From the NCBI GenBank assembly GCA_013289015.1, contig JABDAV010000002.1, positions 1 through 64,000 of the forward strand: DNA of 64,000 nt, in the 5' to 3' direction. Positions 44,081 to 52,945 of this stretch are shown here, in pieces. Position 1 is the stretch's first letter, and every line of letters starts with the position of its first letter. A model generated the notes under the pieces. That model was not told the DNA's origin, searched no databases, and saw only the letters and a program-made list of their open reading frames with translations. A program made the position numbers and the translations under genes. This DNA is from Bacteroidota bacterium. Its GTDB lineage: Bacteria; Bacteroidota; Bacteroidia; Chitinophagales; Chitinophagaceae.

Positions 44081-44150
44081 AATATGTTGCAAAAATATTG
44101 GCTTGTTAATAAACAAAAACAAAAGAATGCCCCGTTAAAAACTCAATTGC

Positions 44151-44158
44151 TATTTTTG
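44151..44158 (+). promoter_or_regulatory. TAnnTTTG box for the M23 peptidase gene
   Basis: TATTTTTG lies 9 bases before ATG 44168. A -33 TTG is not evident at the expected distance. The short leader favours ATG 44168 over the longer open frame. Confidence 0.45.
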
Positions 44159-44167
44159 ATTGCACAC

Positions 44168-45874
44168 ATGAAAATAACAACACGCTTTATATTTATAATT
44201 CTTATTTTGTTACACTTTATTTATGTAGAGGCACAGAATAGTTATCCTCAGCATTATTTCAGAGACCCGCTAAATATTCCTATACAGCTTGCGGCAAATT
44301 TCGGCGAGCTGCGCACAGATCATTTTCATATGGGTCTTGACATTCGCACGCAATCAAGAGAAAATCTTCCTGTGTTTGCAGCGGCAGATGGATATGTGAG
44401 CAGAATAAAAATTGAAAAGTATGGTTATGGGCAAGCAATCTATATCACTCATCCAAATGGATATACCACTTTATATGCGCACCTTAATTCTTTTTACCCA
44501 CAGCTTGCGCAATATGTAAAGAACAAACAATATGCAGATAAAAAATGGGAGCAGGACATGGAGATACCCGCAAATATGTTCCCTGTAACAAAAGGTCAGT
44601 TTATTGCAAACAGCGGCAACACCGGTGGCTCGCAAGGACCGCATTTGCATTTTGAAATACGTGATACAAAAACAGGCAATAATCTTAATCCTTTATTGTT
44701 TGGAATGGATGTACCTGATCATATTGCGCCGATCGTTTATAATTTATATTGGTACGACAGGCGTTATAGCATTTACACTGTTCAGCCACAACCCATTTCA
44801 ATCGTAAAGAAAAACAATATTTACACAACAACTTCCGTTGTAAAAGTTGGTTCTCCGATAATTTCTTTGGGATTGAGAATGGAAGACATGAACAATGCTT
44901 CTTCGTTTAAGTTTGGCGTATATCATGCGGCGTTATATGTAGATAATGTTTTGCAATTTGAATTCAGACTGAATAATTTTTCTTACGATAGCAGTCGCTA
45001 TGTAAACGCAGGCATGGATTATACACGCTGGGTAAAAAATAAACAAGGCATACAATATCTTTCTTTATTGCCGGGCAATCAGCTTGATATTTTTACTCAA
45101 CTTAAAAGCGATGGAAAAATAGTTTTGAACGATAGCGCAGTTCATGTAATAAAAATTATAGTGAGTGATGAAAATGAAAATGCAAGCGCAATAAATTTTC
45201 AAGTACAATATAATGCAGCATTGCAAAAAAATTATAGCATTCCAACTAATGCAGTTGTTTGCGATGTGCATGAACCTAACAATATTAAAACCGCAAATGC
45301 AAGTATTCATTTCAGCGAAAATGCTTTTTACGATGCGTTGCCCATAATTGTTTCTGAAACAGATGCAGCAATTTCAAAACAGGTTTCGCCAACAATACAT
45401 ATAAGTGATTATACAATTCCTGTGCACGACGATTGTAATGTCATGATCAAAGCAAATGCCTCGTTAAGTGAAAAACTAAAAGACAAAGTTGTAATGCAAC
45501 TTCAAAGTGGCAATTCATCTACTGTGAAAAGAGGTTTATGGCAAGGTGATTGGATGGTTAGCAGCTTTGATGAATTAGGCGATGCGCGATTATTAATTGA
45601 TACTGTTGCGCCGGTAATTGTTCCTGTTGGCTGGAAAAGCGGATCGAGTTTCAGTAATCAAAAAGCAATGGTTATTAAATGTACGGACGACCTTGATGCC
45701 GTTGCATCGTTTACTGCAATGCTTGATGGCAACTGGCTGATGTTTGCAAAAAAGAATGATAACTTCATTTATACCTTTGATGAACATTGCCCTGTGGGAA
45801 AACATACATTAACTGTAACGGCAACCGATGTTGCAGGCAACAGGGTTACACAATCGTATACCTTCACAAAATAA
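44168..45874 (+). CDS. M23 family metallopeptidase
   Basis: The 568-residue protein has a signal peptide (MKITTRFIFIILILLHFIYVEAQ, cleavage near 23) and an M23/LytM domain at the front. HMGLDIRTQSRENLPVFAAADGYVSRI carries the first zinc ligands (H and D), and GPHLHFEIRD has the HxH motif. Such enzymes cut peptidoglycan crosslinks or act as scaffolding for amidases. After about residue 190 comes a long region rich in strands and polar repeats, ending in DVAGNRVTQSYTFTK, like Ig-type C-terminal domains. ATG 44168 follows a promoter-like box. Bcp follows after 10 bases on the same strand. Confidence 0.9.
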   Translation: MKITTRFIFIILILLHFIYVEAQNSYPQHYFRDPLNIPIQLAANFGELRTDHFHMGLDIRTQSRENLPVFAAADGYVSRIKIEKYGYGQAIYITHPNGYTTLYAHLNSFYPQLAQYVKNKQYADKKWEQDMEIPANMFPVTKGQFIANSGNTGGSQGPHLHFEIRDTKTGNNLNPLLFGMDVPDHIAPIVYNLYWYDRRYSIYTVQPQPISIVKKNNIYTTTSVVKVGSPIISLGLRMEDMNNASSFKFGVYHAALYVDNVLQFEFRLNNFSYDSSRYVNAGMDYTRWVKNKQGIQYLSLLPGNQLDIFTQLKSDGKIVLNDSAVHVIKIIVSDENENASAINFQVQYNAALQKNYSIPTNAVVCDVHEPNNIKTANASIHFSENAFYDALPIIVSETDAAISKQVSPTIHISDYTIPVHDDCNVMIKANASLSEKLKDKVVMQLQSGNSSTVKRGLWQGDWMVSSFDELGDARLLIDTVAPVIVPVGWKSGSSFSNQKAMVIKCTDDLDAVASFTAMLDGNWLMFAKKNDNFIYTFDEHCPVGKHTLTVTATDVAGNRVTQSYTFTK

Positions 45875-45884
45875 TTATTGCAAT

Positions 45885-46361
45885 ATGGCCAAACCGGAAG
45901 CAGGCATGAAAGCACCTGCATTTAAAGGCAAAGATCGAGATGGTAAAACAATTGCGTTAAGCGATTATAAAGGCAAAAAGCTTGTATTATATTTTTATCC
46001 AGAAGATGATACGCCAACATGTACAGTGCAGGCATGTAACCTAAGAGATAATTATGCTTTACTGAAGAATGAAGGTTTTGAAGTTGCGGGTGTAAGTCCT
46101 GACGATAGTGCAAGCCATAAAAAGTTTGAAGCAAAATTCAATTTGCCGTTTACTTTAATTGCAGACCCGCAACATAAAATCATAGATGCTTATGGTGTTT
46201 GGGGCGAGAAGCAATTGTACGGAAGAAAGTTTATGGGCATTCATCGTACAACTTTTTTGATTGATGAAAAAGGTATCATTCAAAAAGTATATTTAAAGCC
46301 GCGTAATAAACAACACGCTGAAGACATTGTAAAATTCTGGAAAGAAAAAGAAGCGCAATAA
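45885..46361 (+). CDS. bcp: Peroxiredoxin, Bcp/PrxQ type
   Basis: This 158-residue thiol peroxidase reduces hydrogen peroxide and organic hydroperoxides with thioredoxin. The peroxidatic cysteine C46 in DDTPTCTVQACNLRD is followed five residues later by C51, the atypical two-cysteine (PrxQ) arrangement. The upstream GMKAPAFKGKDRDGKTIALSDYKGKKLVLYFYP is the usual thioredoxin-fold opening. ATG 45885 is 10 bases after the M23 gene stop; the open frame back to 45828 overlaps that gene and is not used. It is convergent with the PIN gene. Confidence 0.95.
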   Translation: MAKPEAGMKAPAFKGKDRDGKTIALSDYKGKKLVLYFYPEDDTPTCTVQACNLRDNYALLKNEGFEVAGVSPDDSASHKKFEAKFNLPFTLIADPQHKIIDAYGVWGEKQLYGRKFMGIHRTTFLIDEKGIIQKVYLKPRNKQHAEDIVKFWKEKEAQ

Positions 46362-46781
46362 TCACTTCGCTACATGTTTCTCAAAAAAGTTTCTCGCATT
46401 CAAAACAGGTATAGTTGAAAAATAAAAATCTTTTACGTCTTCTGTAACAATGAAATTGCAATTACTTTCAATGGCAGAATAATATTCAAGCCCGTCTTCA
46501 AAATCATTTACTTTTTTGTTGGCGAGTGTTTTTTCGGCAACATCTTCTGTTGCTGGCACTATAAAAATATGTTTGCATAACAAAGCAATTTTTTCTCGTG
46601 CAGATCTTGTGCTATATTTTTTTTCTGCAAAGTAAAATGCAATAGCAAGGCAAATGGGCGAAGTATAAATTTCAAAATTGTTATTGCCTGAAAGACTTAG
46701 GACGCGGGCGCTGTAAGTATAAAGTGGGTATTCTTTATTTAATACTGAAACAAGAATATTGGCATCAATAAAAGCTTTCAT
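46362..46781 (-). CDS. PIN domain protein, VapC-like toxin
   Basis: The 139-residue protein has a PIN fold, an RNase used in toxin-antitoxin modules. Acidic metal ligands are readable: D7 in KAFIDANILVSVLN, the D of KKVNDFEDGLEYYSAIESN, and D in TEDVKDFYF. The start ATG (46781) overlaps the stop of an upstream small gene in the ATGA manner, the arrangement of toxin-antitoxin pairs. That upstream gene is frameshifted, so the antitoxin may be inactive in this sequence. The stop touches that of the Bcp gene, which runs the other way. Confidence 0.82.
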   Translation of the reverse strand: MKAFIDANILVSVLNKEYPLYTYSARVLSLSGNNNFEIYTSPICLAIAFYFAEKKYSTRSAREKIALLCKHIFIVPATEDVAEKTLANKKVNDFEDGLEYYSAIESNCNFIVTEDVKDFYFSTIPVLNARNFFEKHVAK

Positions 46782-47036
46782 TTTTTAGCGCTGTAATATT
46801 CTTTCTTTAATGATTTTCTTGAACGCGCTTTTGTTTGATATGTAGCAGCGCCTTCCGCAACCTGGCTTACCCAATTTGAAATAGGAAACTCTTCAAAGGA
46901 AGTATAACCTGACGAAGTTTACTTTATCCAAAAGGAACTCAACAAGCCTGCTTAGGCTTACGTTGTTTTTTTCAGCATATCTTTTTGCTTTGGTTGCAAT
47001 TGCTTCATTAAAGCTTAAAGTTATCTTGGCATCCAT
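46778..47036 (-). pseudogene. Frameshifted antitoxin-like gene next to the PIN toxin
   Basis: The ATG at 47036 opens MDAKITLSFNEAIATKAKRY and continues to VSLSRLVEFLLDKV at 46920, a ribbon-helix-helix-like antitoxin N-terminus of the DUF6364 kind. The frame then stops after eight more codons (46893). In the next frame from about 46920 the reading TSSGYTSFEEFPISNWVSQV continues without a stop, giving KARSRKSLKKEYYSAKK and ending at TGA 46778, where the PIN gene begins. The whole span is 259 bases, one more than a multiple of three. One extra base in the GTTTAC run near 46918 would explain the lesion. It may be a sequencing error or a real loss of antitoxin. Confidence 0.7.
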
Positions 47037-47081
47037 ACACTAAATTTTTACGTGTAAAAAAATATTTTGTACGCATAAATT

Positions 47082-49478
47082 TTATTTTTCAACAACAAGT
47101 TTGTTTTCTCCACTCTTCAATGCATATTCTTTTCCTTTCCAGATAAATTTTCCTGTTATTGTTTGCGGTAATATTATATTAACAGTCCATTTATTGTTTT
47201 GTAAACTATAAGAGGCTTTTATATTTCCGTTGGGATGCGGAATTGTTCCTGATGCATTGGTTAGCATTCCTAAATGCGGTTCGATCCTTACTTTAGAAAA
47301 TCCCTGTGCATCTGTATTAATACCTAAAACAATTCTGTATAATTCAATGTTAGGACTGCTTCCCCAGGCGTGGCAATCAGAACGTGCTCTGTTGAGATCA
47401 TCAATTTCCGCCCATGTTGTTAAACCCATTGCAAGATTTTGTTTCCATATGCCAAGCCAGTTTAAATAATCATCCCCAAAGCCGGCTTTGGTTAAAGCCT
47501 GGTATAAATAATAACTGAAGTAAACTGATGCTTTTGCAAGGGAAGAATCATTCATTATTTTCCTGGCCAATTCAAGTGCATCATTTCCGTTAATTACGCC
47601 TGTAATTATTGCCAATGCATTCGCATGTTGCGAGTAATATCTTTTTTCTTTTGTGTCGCTGAAAAGGTTTTTATTATTATCCCAATATTTTTGTTGAATA
47701 ATCTTTTTCAACTGATCTATTTGAGCCGCGTACAAATTTGAATACACATTCATACCGGTATTTTTTTCCAAATCATAAGCAGCTTCGTAAGCCATTAGCA
47801 ACTGCAGATCAAGCAGCGCAGAATTACCATCATTATCAATCGGTGCAACGCCTCCATCCCAGCCCGGCGCATCAACCCAATCAGTAAATTCCCAGTAAGG
47901 CGCATTATGTATACTTCCATCTCCCTGCTGAAATTGATGAAAATAGGATAATATTTGTCTTGATATTTTCAACTTGTCTTTTATAAAATTACTATCACTA
48001 ACATACATGTAATAATCATGCAACATGCTTATCCATATCAACGAAAAGGTTGGAATTTCCTGGTGAATATTATGCGGGTAACGGCTTTCTGTTATTCCTT
48101 CTGCCAATGTTGAATAAGCGATATCATTTATAGCATTGCACATCAATCTTGCATCGCCTGAATTATATAAACTTACCAAAGCCTGTATGCGTGTATCGCC
48201 AACGTATTGCAGTTGTTCATAATAAGGACAATCAGTATACGTCTCCTGCGCATCTAATCTTGCTGTACGCCAACCAACTTCTAAAATTTTATTTAATGAT
48301 GTATCGCTGCTTACAAAGGTTGCATTCATTTTGAAAGGATAACCTGTGTACATTCCATACAGATCATTAATGGTAAGTGCTTCATCTTTTGTTGTAACGT
48401 CTAAAGCAATATAACGATACGTTCGAAATCCAAGCGTAGTAAAAGTTTGCTGCATGTTGCCATTAGAAATAATTTCATCTTTTACACCAATAATATGTTT
48501 GCCTTCAATTTCATTTCGGTTGCCTTTTTGATTTTGTGTGCGCCAATCAATACTGTCGGCTTCATTAACATATAATGCTTCCGCATAGGTTAAATTGATA
48601 TCAGCATTTTTTCCGTTGCTGAAATGTAACACAGGAAAGGCAGTTGTTTCAAAGCTTTGATCAAATAATAAATGCACCATTGTGTTTGCAGGAATTTTTA
48701 TAGGATGATTACCCTGCAAAAAATTTTCATCAGCGTTTATATTTTGTTGCTTTCTTATTTGGTGCAATCGTTGTTGTCTTAATTCCATCATCGGAATTGA
48801 ACGCGGAATCAACATCCAGCCTGTACTCCAGTGGTTCACATTTTTCGGGACGCCTTCAAATAATTCGTGTGCGTTCAACCAGCTAGCATCATCATAATTT
48901 ACAGCAGTCCAGTTTTCGGGATAATAATTCATATCAATTTTTTCTGCTGCGCCGGCTGCATAATATGTATAAATAAGCTGCGGCTGCAGAGGTTTATATG
49001 CACTGTCATACATACATTTCCATGTAGTATCTGTGTTTAAAATTTCTTCTGTTTTGGTATCCCCCTGCAGTATGAATGCAGTTTGATAAGAGATTTGCCA
49101 AACAGGTTTATCATCACCCAAATTCCAGGCAAGCGCGGCAAGAGTATTTTTTCCTTTGATGAGATAAGGCGCTATATCAACTGTTTCAAAATTCCAATGA
49201 TACAGATCTCCTTTTGCCGGCCCAAAGCAAACCAATGAATCATTCACAAATAATTTATAACGGTTATCTGCAGATATATGAATAATAAAATGTTGCGGCT
49301 TGTCATCTAATGAAAAACTTTTTCTGAAATGATAAACTCCATAAGCATGCGGATCAGAGTTGGGTACATCTATCCATTTTGCATTCCACAGTTTGGTAAG
49401 TATGTTGTAGCTGATGGTTTGTGATGAACCGGCTGCATAAAACAGCAATACTATCAATGTTGAAAAAAGTTTATGCAT
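47082..49478 (-). CDS. GH78 alpha-L-rhamnosidase-like enzyme
   Basis: The 798-residue secreted protein (signal MHKLFSTLIVLLFYAAGSSQ) has the bacterial alpha-L-rhamnosidase build. An N-terminal carbohydrate-binding beta region contains LWNAKWIDVPNSDPHAYGVYHFRKSF and KGKNTLAALAWNLGDD. The (alpha/alpha)6 barrel includes DCPYYEQLQYVGDTRIQ, the family signature, and a carboxylate cluster in WEFTDWVDAPGWDGG. A C-terminal beta region runs from AHP-like GSSPNIELYRIV to the end. It removes terminal rhamnose from glycans or plant glycosides. It stands alone without SusC/D genes nearby, so a loose or ancestral member of the family is possible. Confidence 0.85.
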   Translation of the reverse strand: MHKLFSTLIVLLFYAAGSSQTISYNILTKLWNAKWIDVPNSDPHAYGVYHFRKSFSLDDKPQHFIIHISADNRYKLFVNDSLVCFGPAKGDLYHWNFETVDIAPYLIKGKNTLAALAWNLGDDKPVWQISYQTAFILQGDTKTEEILNTDTTWKCMYDSAYKPLQPQLIYTYYAAGAAEKIDMNYYPENWTAVNYDDASWLNAHELFEGVPKNVNHWSTGWMLIPRSIPMMELRQQRLHQIRKQQNINADENFLQGNHPIKIPANTMVHLLFDQSFETTAFPVLHFSNGKNADINLTYAEALYVNEADSIDWRTQNQKGNRNEIEGKHIIGVKDEIISNGNMQQTFTTLGFRTYRYIALDVTTKDEALTINDLYGMYTGYPFKMNATFVSSDTSLNKILEVGWRTARLDAQETYTDCPYYEQLQYVGDTRIQALVSLYNSGDARLMCNAINDIAYSTLAEGITESRYPHNIHQEIPTFSLIWISMLHDYYMYVSDSNFIKDKLKISRQILSYFHQFQQGDGSIHNAPYWEFTDWVDAPGWDGGVAPIDNDGNSALLDLQLLMAYEAAYDLEKNTGMNVYSNLYAAQIDQLKKIIQQKYWDNNKNLFSDTKEKRYYSQHANALAIITGVINGNDALELARKIMNDSSLAKASVYFSYYLYQALTKAGFGDDYLNWLGIWKQNLAMGLTTWAEIDDLNRARSDCHAWGSSPNIELYRIVLGINTDAQGFSKVRIEPHLGMLTNASGTIPHPNGNIKASYSLQNNKWTVNIILPQTITGKFIWKGKEYALKSGENKLVVEK

Positions 49479-50002
49479 ATAGCAAGTTTAAACTGAAGAT
49501 AAAAATATTAAAACCAACCTGTTGGCAGAGTTTTTTTTGATATAGTCACAAAGAAGCTAAGCGAAAGCAAAAATTGAAAGGCATTTTTTACTATCGGTTT
49601 ATATGGAATGGTAGATACATAACTGCAGGCCGGATGAATCATTTTATTCATTAATTGCCCGTCTCCTGTTTACCCGGTGGCTTATTTTGACGAATTATTA
49701 CCGTTATATAGACGGTATTTCTTCGATCCAATAGATCGAGTAAATACCGAACAAATGAGCCTGTCTTATCCTGAAAAAACTTTACAGGTCAGGATGATAC
49801 TACTGAATGTGCTTATCTGCCAAAGGGTTTTACAAATCGGAGAAAATTATGGAATAAGATAATGGCCAAACATCTTTTCTGTCATCTCTTATGAAAAGAC
49901 TTGCCAACGGGTTAAAACCATATAAAGAATATGCACATTGAATTTGATGAATAAAAGCTGTTATGCATATTTGAAAGCATTTCTTTAATTTGCTAAGCTT
50001 AT
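49479..50002. other. Gene-free stretch with palindromic element copy 2
   Basis: Over 500 bases between divergent GH78 and GH3-family genes hold no supportable gene; a short open frame at 49677-49862 reads through a palindrome and is rejected. The main content is the palindromic element at 49673-49765, a diverged relative of that at 28106-28195. Confidence 0.65.
49673..49765. repeat. Palindromic element, copy 2
   Basis: GGTATTTCTTCGATC (49714-49728) pairs imperfectly with GATCGAGTAAATACC (49734-49748) around CAATA, forming a hairpin. Outer arms GGCTTATTTT and AAATGAGCC pair less well. TTTCTTCGATCCAAT.GATCGA is shared with copy 1 at 28106-28195, including flanking GGCTTATTTT and AAATGAGC stretches in the same order, so they are diverged members of one family. 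Confidence 0.7.
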
Positions 50003-51511
50003 ATGAACTTGTTCTCGCCAACTATATCCAAATTGGTAAGATTGCGGTATAGCCGCATTGAAGAATGGACAAACAATCCCATTACTGCACAGCGCGAAAT
50101 TTTGCAGGACCTTGTTACGCACGGGCAACATACAGCCTTTGGCAGAAAATATAATTTGCGAAGCCTGTTTACCATTAAAGCTTTTAAAGAAGCAGTTCCT
50201 ATTCATGAATACGATGATCTGAAACCTTGGATTGAAAAACTGATGAATGGAGAACAAAACCAGTTGTGGGATTCTCCTGTGAATTGGTTTGCAAAAAGCA
50301 GCGGCACCACAAGTGATAAAAGTAAGTTCATTCCTGTAACAGAAGAGAATTTGGAAGACTGCCATTTCCAGGCAGGTAAAGATGTGGTTACGTTGTATTA
50401 TCATTTTAATCCTGAAAGCAATTTACTTACAGGTAAAGGGTTGGTTATTGGCGGCAGCCACCAGGTTAGTCAGTTGAATGAAGAATTATTTTTTGGTGAT
50501 CTGAGCGCGGTATTAATGCAAAACATGCCTATGTGGGGTCATTGGATCCGCACGCCTGAACTTGCCATTGCATTATTAGATGAATGGGAAAAGAAAATTG
50601 AATCGCTTGCACAATCAACCATTATCGAAAATGTGACTTCTATATCCGGCGTTCCTACGTGGACGCAGGTTTTAATAAAACGTATTCTTGAAGTAACCGG
50701 CAAGAACAGCATGCAGGAGGTTTGGCCTAATCTTGAGCTGTATATGCATGGCGGTGTTTCGTTCGCACCCTATAAAGAAAATTTTAAAAAATTGCTGGGC
50801 CCGGATATCCGTTACATGGAAATGTATAATGCAAGTGAAGGTTTTTTTGCCGCACAGGATGATCTTGACCAGGAAGGCATGTTGTTGTTTTTAAGTCATG
50901 GCATCTTTTACGAATTTATGCCTGTTGAAGAATATGGTAAATCAAATCCCAAAACCATTGGTTTGAATAAAGTTGAACTCGGCAAACAATATGCATTGGT
51001 TATTTCAACCAACAGTGGTTTATGGAGATATTTGGTTGGTGATACAATTCAGTTCACCTCTTTATTTCCTTTCAGAATAAAAGTTACAGGAAGATTAAAG
51101 CATTTTATCAATGCCTTTGGCGAAGAAATAATTGTTGAAAATGCAGATGCAGCCATTGCAATTGCAAGCGAAAGAACAGGCGCCAATGTAAAGGATTATA
51201 CAGCAGCGCCAATTTACTTCAGCGAACAATCGAATGGCGCGCATGAATGGCTGATTGAGTTTGAAAAACATCCAGGAAATCTTGAACAATTTGTGTATGA
51301 GCTTGACTCATCATTAAAAAATTTAAACAGCGATTACGAAGCAAAACGTCATAAGAATATTGCTTTGCGCATGCCTGTTGTGCACGTATTAAAACAAGGC
51401 ATTTTTAATTTATGGCTGAAACAAAAAGGAAGGCTCGGCGGTCAACATAAAATTCCGCGATTAAGCAACGACAGAAAATATATCGATGAGATTCTTAAGC
51501 TGATGCGATAA
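50003..51511 (+). CDS. GH3-family acyl-adenylate enzyme
   Basis: This 502-residue cytoplasmic protein belongs to the GH3 group of the adenylate-forming family, best known in plants as auxin- and jasmonate-amido synthetases. Readable motifs are WFAKSSGTTSDKSKFIPVT (ATP phosphate loop, about residues 91-109), LYMHGGVSFAPY, EMYNASEGFFAAQDD, YALVISTNSGLWRYLVGDTI and ITGRLKHFINAFGEEI-type (VTGRLKHFINAFGEEIIVENAD). Bacterial members are widely distributed but their substrates are unknown; some act with small amino or carboxyl compounds. FabG follows 72 bases after the stop on the same strand, a loose pairing that need not mean a shared pathway. Confidence 0.9.
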   Translation: MNLFSPTISKLVRLRYSRIEEWTNNPITAQREILQDLVTHGQHTAFGRKYNLRSLFTIKAFKEAVPIHEYDDLKPWIEKLMNGEQNQLWDSPVNWFAKSSGTTSDKSKFIPVTEENLEDCHFQAGKDVVTLYYHFNPESNLLTGKGLVIGGSHQVSQLNEELFFGDLSAVLMQNMPMWGHWIRTPELAIALLDEWEKKIESLAQSTIIENVTSISGVPTWTQVLIKRILEVTGKNSMQEVWPNLELYMHGGVSFAPYKENFKKLLGPDIRYMEMYNASEGFFAAQDDLDQEGMLLFLSHGIFYEFMPVEEYGKSNPKTIGLNKVELGKQYALVISTNSGLWRYLVGDTIQFTSLFPFRIKVTGRLKHFINAFGEEIIVENADAAIAIASERTGANVKDYTAAPIYFSEQSNGAHEWLIEFEKHPGNLEQFVYELDSSLKNLNSDYEAKRHKNIALRMPVVHVLKQGIFNLWLKQKGRLGGQHKIPRLSNDRKYIDEILKLMR

Positions 51512-51551
51512 ACAAAACTGCAAAAGCTTTCTTTAATAAATACAATAAAAT

Positions 51552-51559
51552 TATTTTTG
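51552..51559 (+). promoter_or_regulatory. TAnnTTTG box for fabG
   Basis: TATTTTTG ends 24 bases before ATG 51584, a normal leader length. The -33 TTG is not clear. It supports independent transcription of fabG from the upstream GH3 gene. Confidence 0.5.
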
Positions 51560-51583
51560 CCGCCATATCAAAAAAAGCTACTC

Positions 51584-52339
51584 ATGTCACTTCTAAAAGA
51601 TAAGGTTTGTATAGTAACCGGCGCTGCACGTGGAATTGGCGCTGCCATTGTAAAAAAATTTGCAGAGAACGAAGCAAATGTTGTGTTTACTTATGTGAGC
51701 GATTCAAGCGCCAATAAAGCTGCAGCGCTTGAAAACGAATTAAGCAATTTGGGTGTGAAAGTAAAAGCGTACAAAAGCAATGCTTCTGACTTTGCTCAAT
51801 GCGAAACACTCGTGAACGATGTGGTGAAAGAATTTGGAAAAGTAGATGTATGCGTGAATAATGCGGGCATTTCAAAAGATAACCTGCTGTTGCGTTTAAC
51901 CTCTGAACAATGGAGCCAGGTTATTGATGTAAACCTTAACAGTGTATACAACATGACCAAGCAGGTGATTCGCCCTATGATGAAAGCAAAATCCGGCAGC
52001 ATCATCAACATGAGTTCTATTATTGGCATTCGGGGCAATGCAGGGCAGTCAAGTTATGCAGCTTCGAAAGCAGGCATTATCGGGTTTACAAAATCTATCG
52101 CTATTGAATTAGGCAGCCGCAATATCAGGTGTAATGCAATTGCGCCTGGTTTTATTGAAACAGATATGACGCATTATTTAAAAGAAGGAACAACCGGTGA
52201 AACTTTTTTAAAAGATATTCCGCTTGGAAGATTCGGCAAAGCAGAAGAAGTTGCCAACCTTACTTTATTCCTTGCAAGTGATTTAAGCGCTTACATAACA
52301 GGAGAAATTATTAGCATCTGTGGTGGTTTAAGCATTTAA
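51584..52339 (+). CDS. fabG: 3-oxoacyl-ACP reductase FabG
   Basis: The 251-residue NADPH-dependent reductase of fatty acid synthesis starts MSLLKDKVCIVTGAARGIGA (TGxxxGxG motif). The NNAG motif is in VDVCVNNAGISKDNLLLR, the catalytic serine is in NMSSIIGIRGNAGQSSY, and the active-site YAASKAG and ALELG-type helix (SIAIELGSRNIRCNAIAPGFIETDMT) follow. ATG 51584 gives the typical FabG length; the frame extends to 51557 by nine residues. FabG-like SDRs act elsewhere too, but the full pattern and length support FabG. The plain arrangement has no fab cluster nearby, which is common for Bacteroidota. Confidence 0.9.
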   Translation: MSLLKDKVCIVTGAARGIGAAIVKKFAENEANVVFTYVSDSSANKAAALENELSNLGVKVKAYKSNASDFAQCETLVNDVVKEFGKVDVCVNNAGISKDNLLLRLTSEQWSQVIDVNLNSVYNMTKQVIRPMMKAKSGSIINMSSIIGIRGNAGQSSYAASKAGIIGFTKSIAIELGSRNIRCNAIAPGFIETDMTHYLKEGTTGETFLKDIPLGRFGKAEEVANLTLFLASDLSAYITGEIISICGGLSI

Positions 52340-52412
52340 TGATTGCCTTTTAATTGTTAAGTTTTTCTGCAGGTCATTGCTGTTTATAATTGTTTTCTTT
52401 ATTTGCAGCTTA

Positions 52413-52709
52413 ATGAAGTTGAAAAGAATAATAGCAGTTATTTGTTTAATCGTACTAAGTACGCAGGTTATTCCCCTGAGGCAAATAGGCGCTATGTTAT
52501 TCAACAACCAGCTAACTGAAGAAATAGCACATGCTTCAGATTTCGGCAAAAAATTATCAGAAGAAAAAGAACTGCATACTTATTATCCTTTTCTCAGCAC
52601 ACAGGTAAAAATACTTTCTGATATTAACAATCACAGCATGTACGCACATGTGCGACTGGTAAAACAACATGTTGCAGAAGTGCCCACGCCTCCTCCCAAT
52701 TTAGTGTAA
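52413..52709 (+). CDS. Small secreted or membrane protein, unknown function
   Basis: A 98-residue product begins MKLKRIIAVICLIVLSTQVIP, a signal anchor or signal peptide, then a predicted helical polar part (NNQLTEEIAHASDFGKKLSEEKELH) and a proline-rich end (VPTPPPNLV). I do not recognise a family. ATG 52413 is preferred over the open frame from 52377. It lies 73 bases after fabG and is followed by a palindromic intergenic element. Confidence 0.6.
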   Translation: MKLKRIIAVICLIVLSTQVIPLRQIGAMLFNNQLTEEIAHASDFGKKLSEEKELHTYYPFLSTQVKILSDINNHSMYAHVRLVKQHVAEVPTPPPNLV

Positions 52710-52735
52710 CATATAACGATTATTGCCTCAGGTAA

Positions 52736-52878
52736 GACCTGTTTGAGTTATTTATTTTGGTTACCGGCAAATGAACTCCGGTTGAACTTCGTTGCGTCGC
52801 ATTACAGCCTGCCTTCGGGCTTGACCCGGAGGTCATCTGCATATCAATGTGCAGCTCCGGTCTTCTGTTCAAACAAGT
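52736..52878. repeat. Structured palindromic intergenic element
   Basis: A diverged outer pair (GACCTGTTTGA near 52736 and TCAAACAAGT at 52869-52878) encloses a nested hairpin: CCGGAG (52826-52831) with CTCCGG (52855-52860) and, inside, CTGCATA (52837-52843) with TGTGCAG (52848-52854) around TCAA. A second, weaker stem involves CTCCGGTTGAA and TTGACCCGGAG. The element is more GC-rich than the surroundings. No gene is inside. Confidence 0.7.
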
Positions 52879-52945
52879 ATAACTAATTCAAACAGTTTTT
52901 AACTCAGCAAAAGGGATAGTTATTATTTACACTAAATCTAAATAA

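Noticed and set aside
49677-49862. A 61-codon plus-strand frame
   Set aside because: It lies over the second palindromic element and has no family features.
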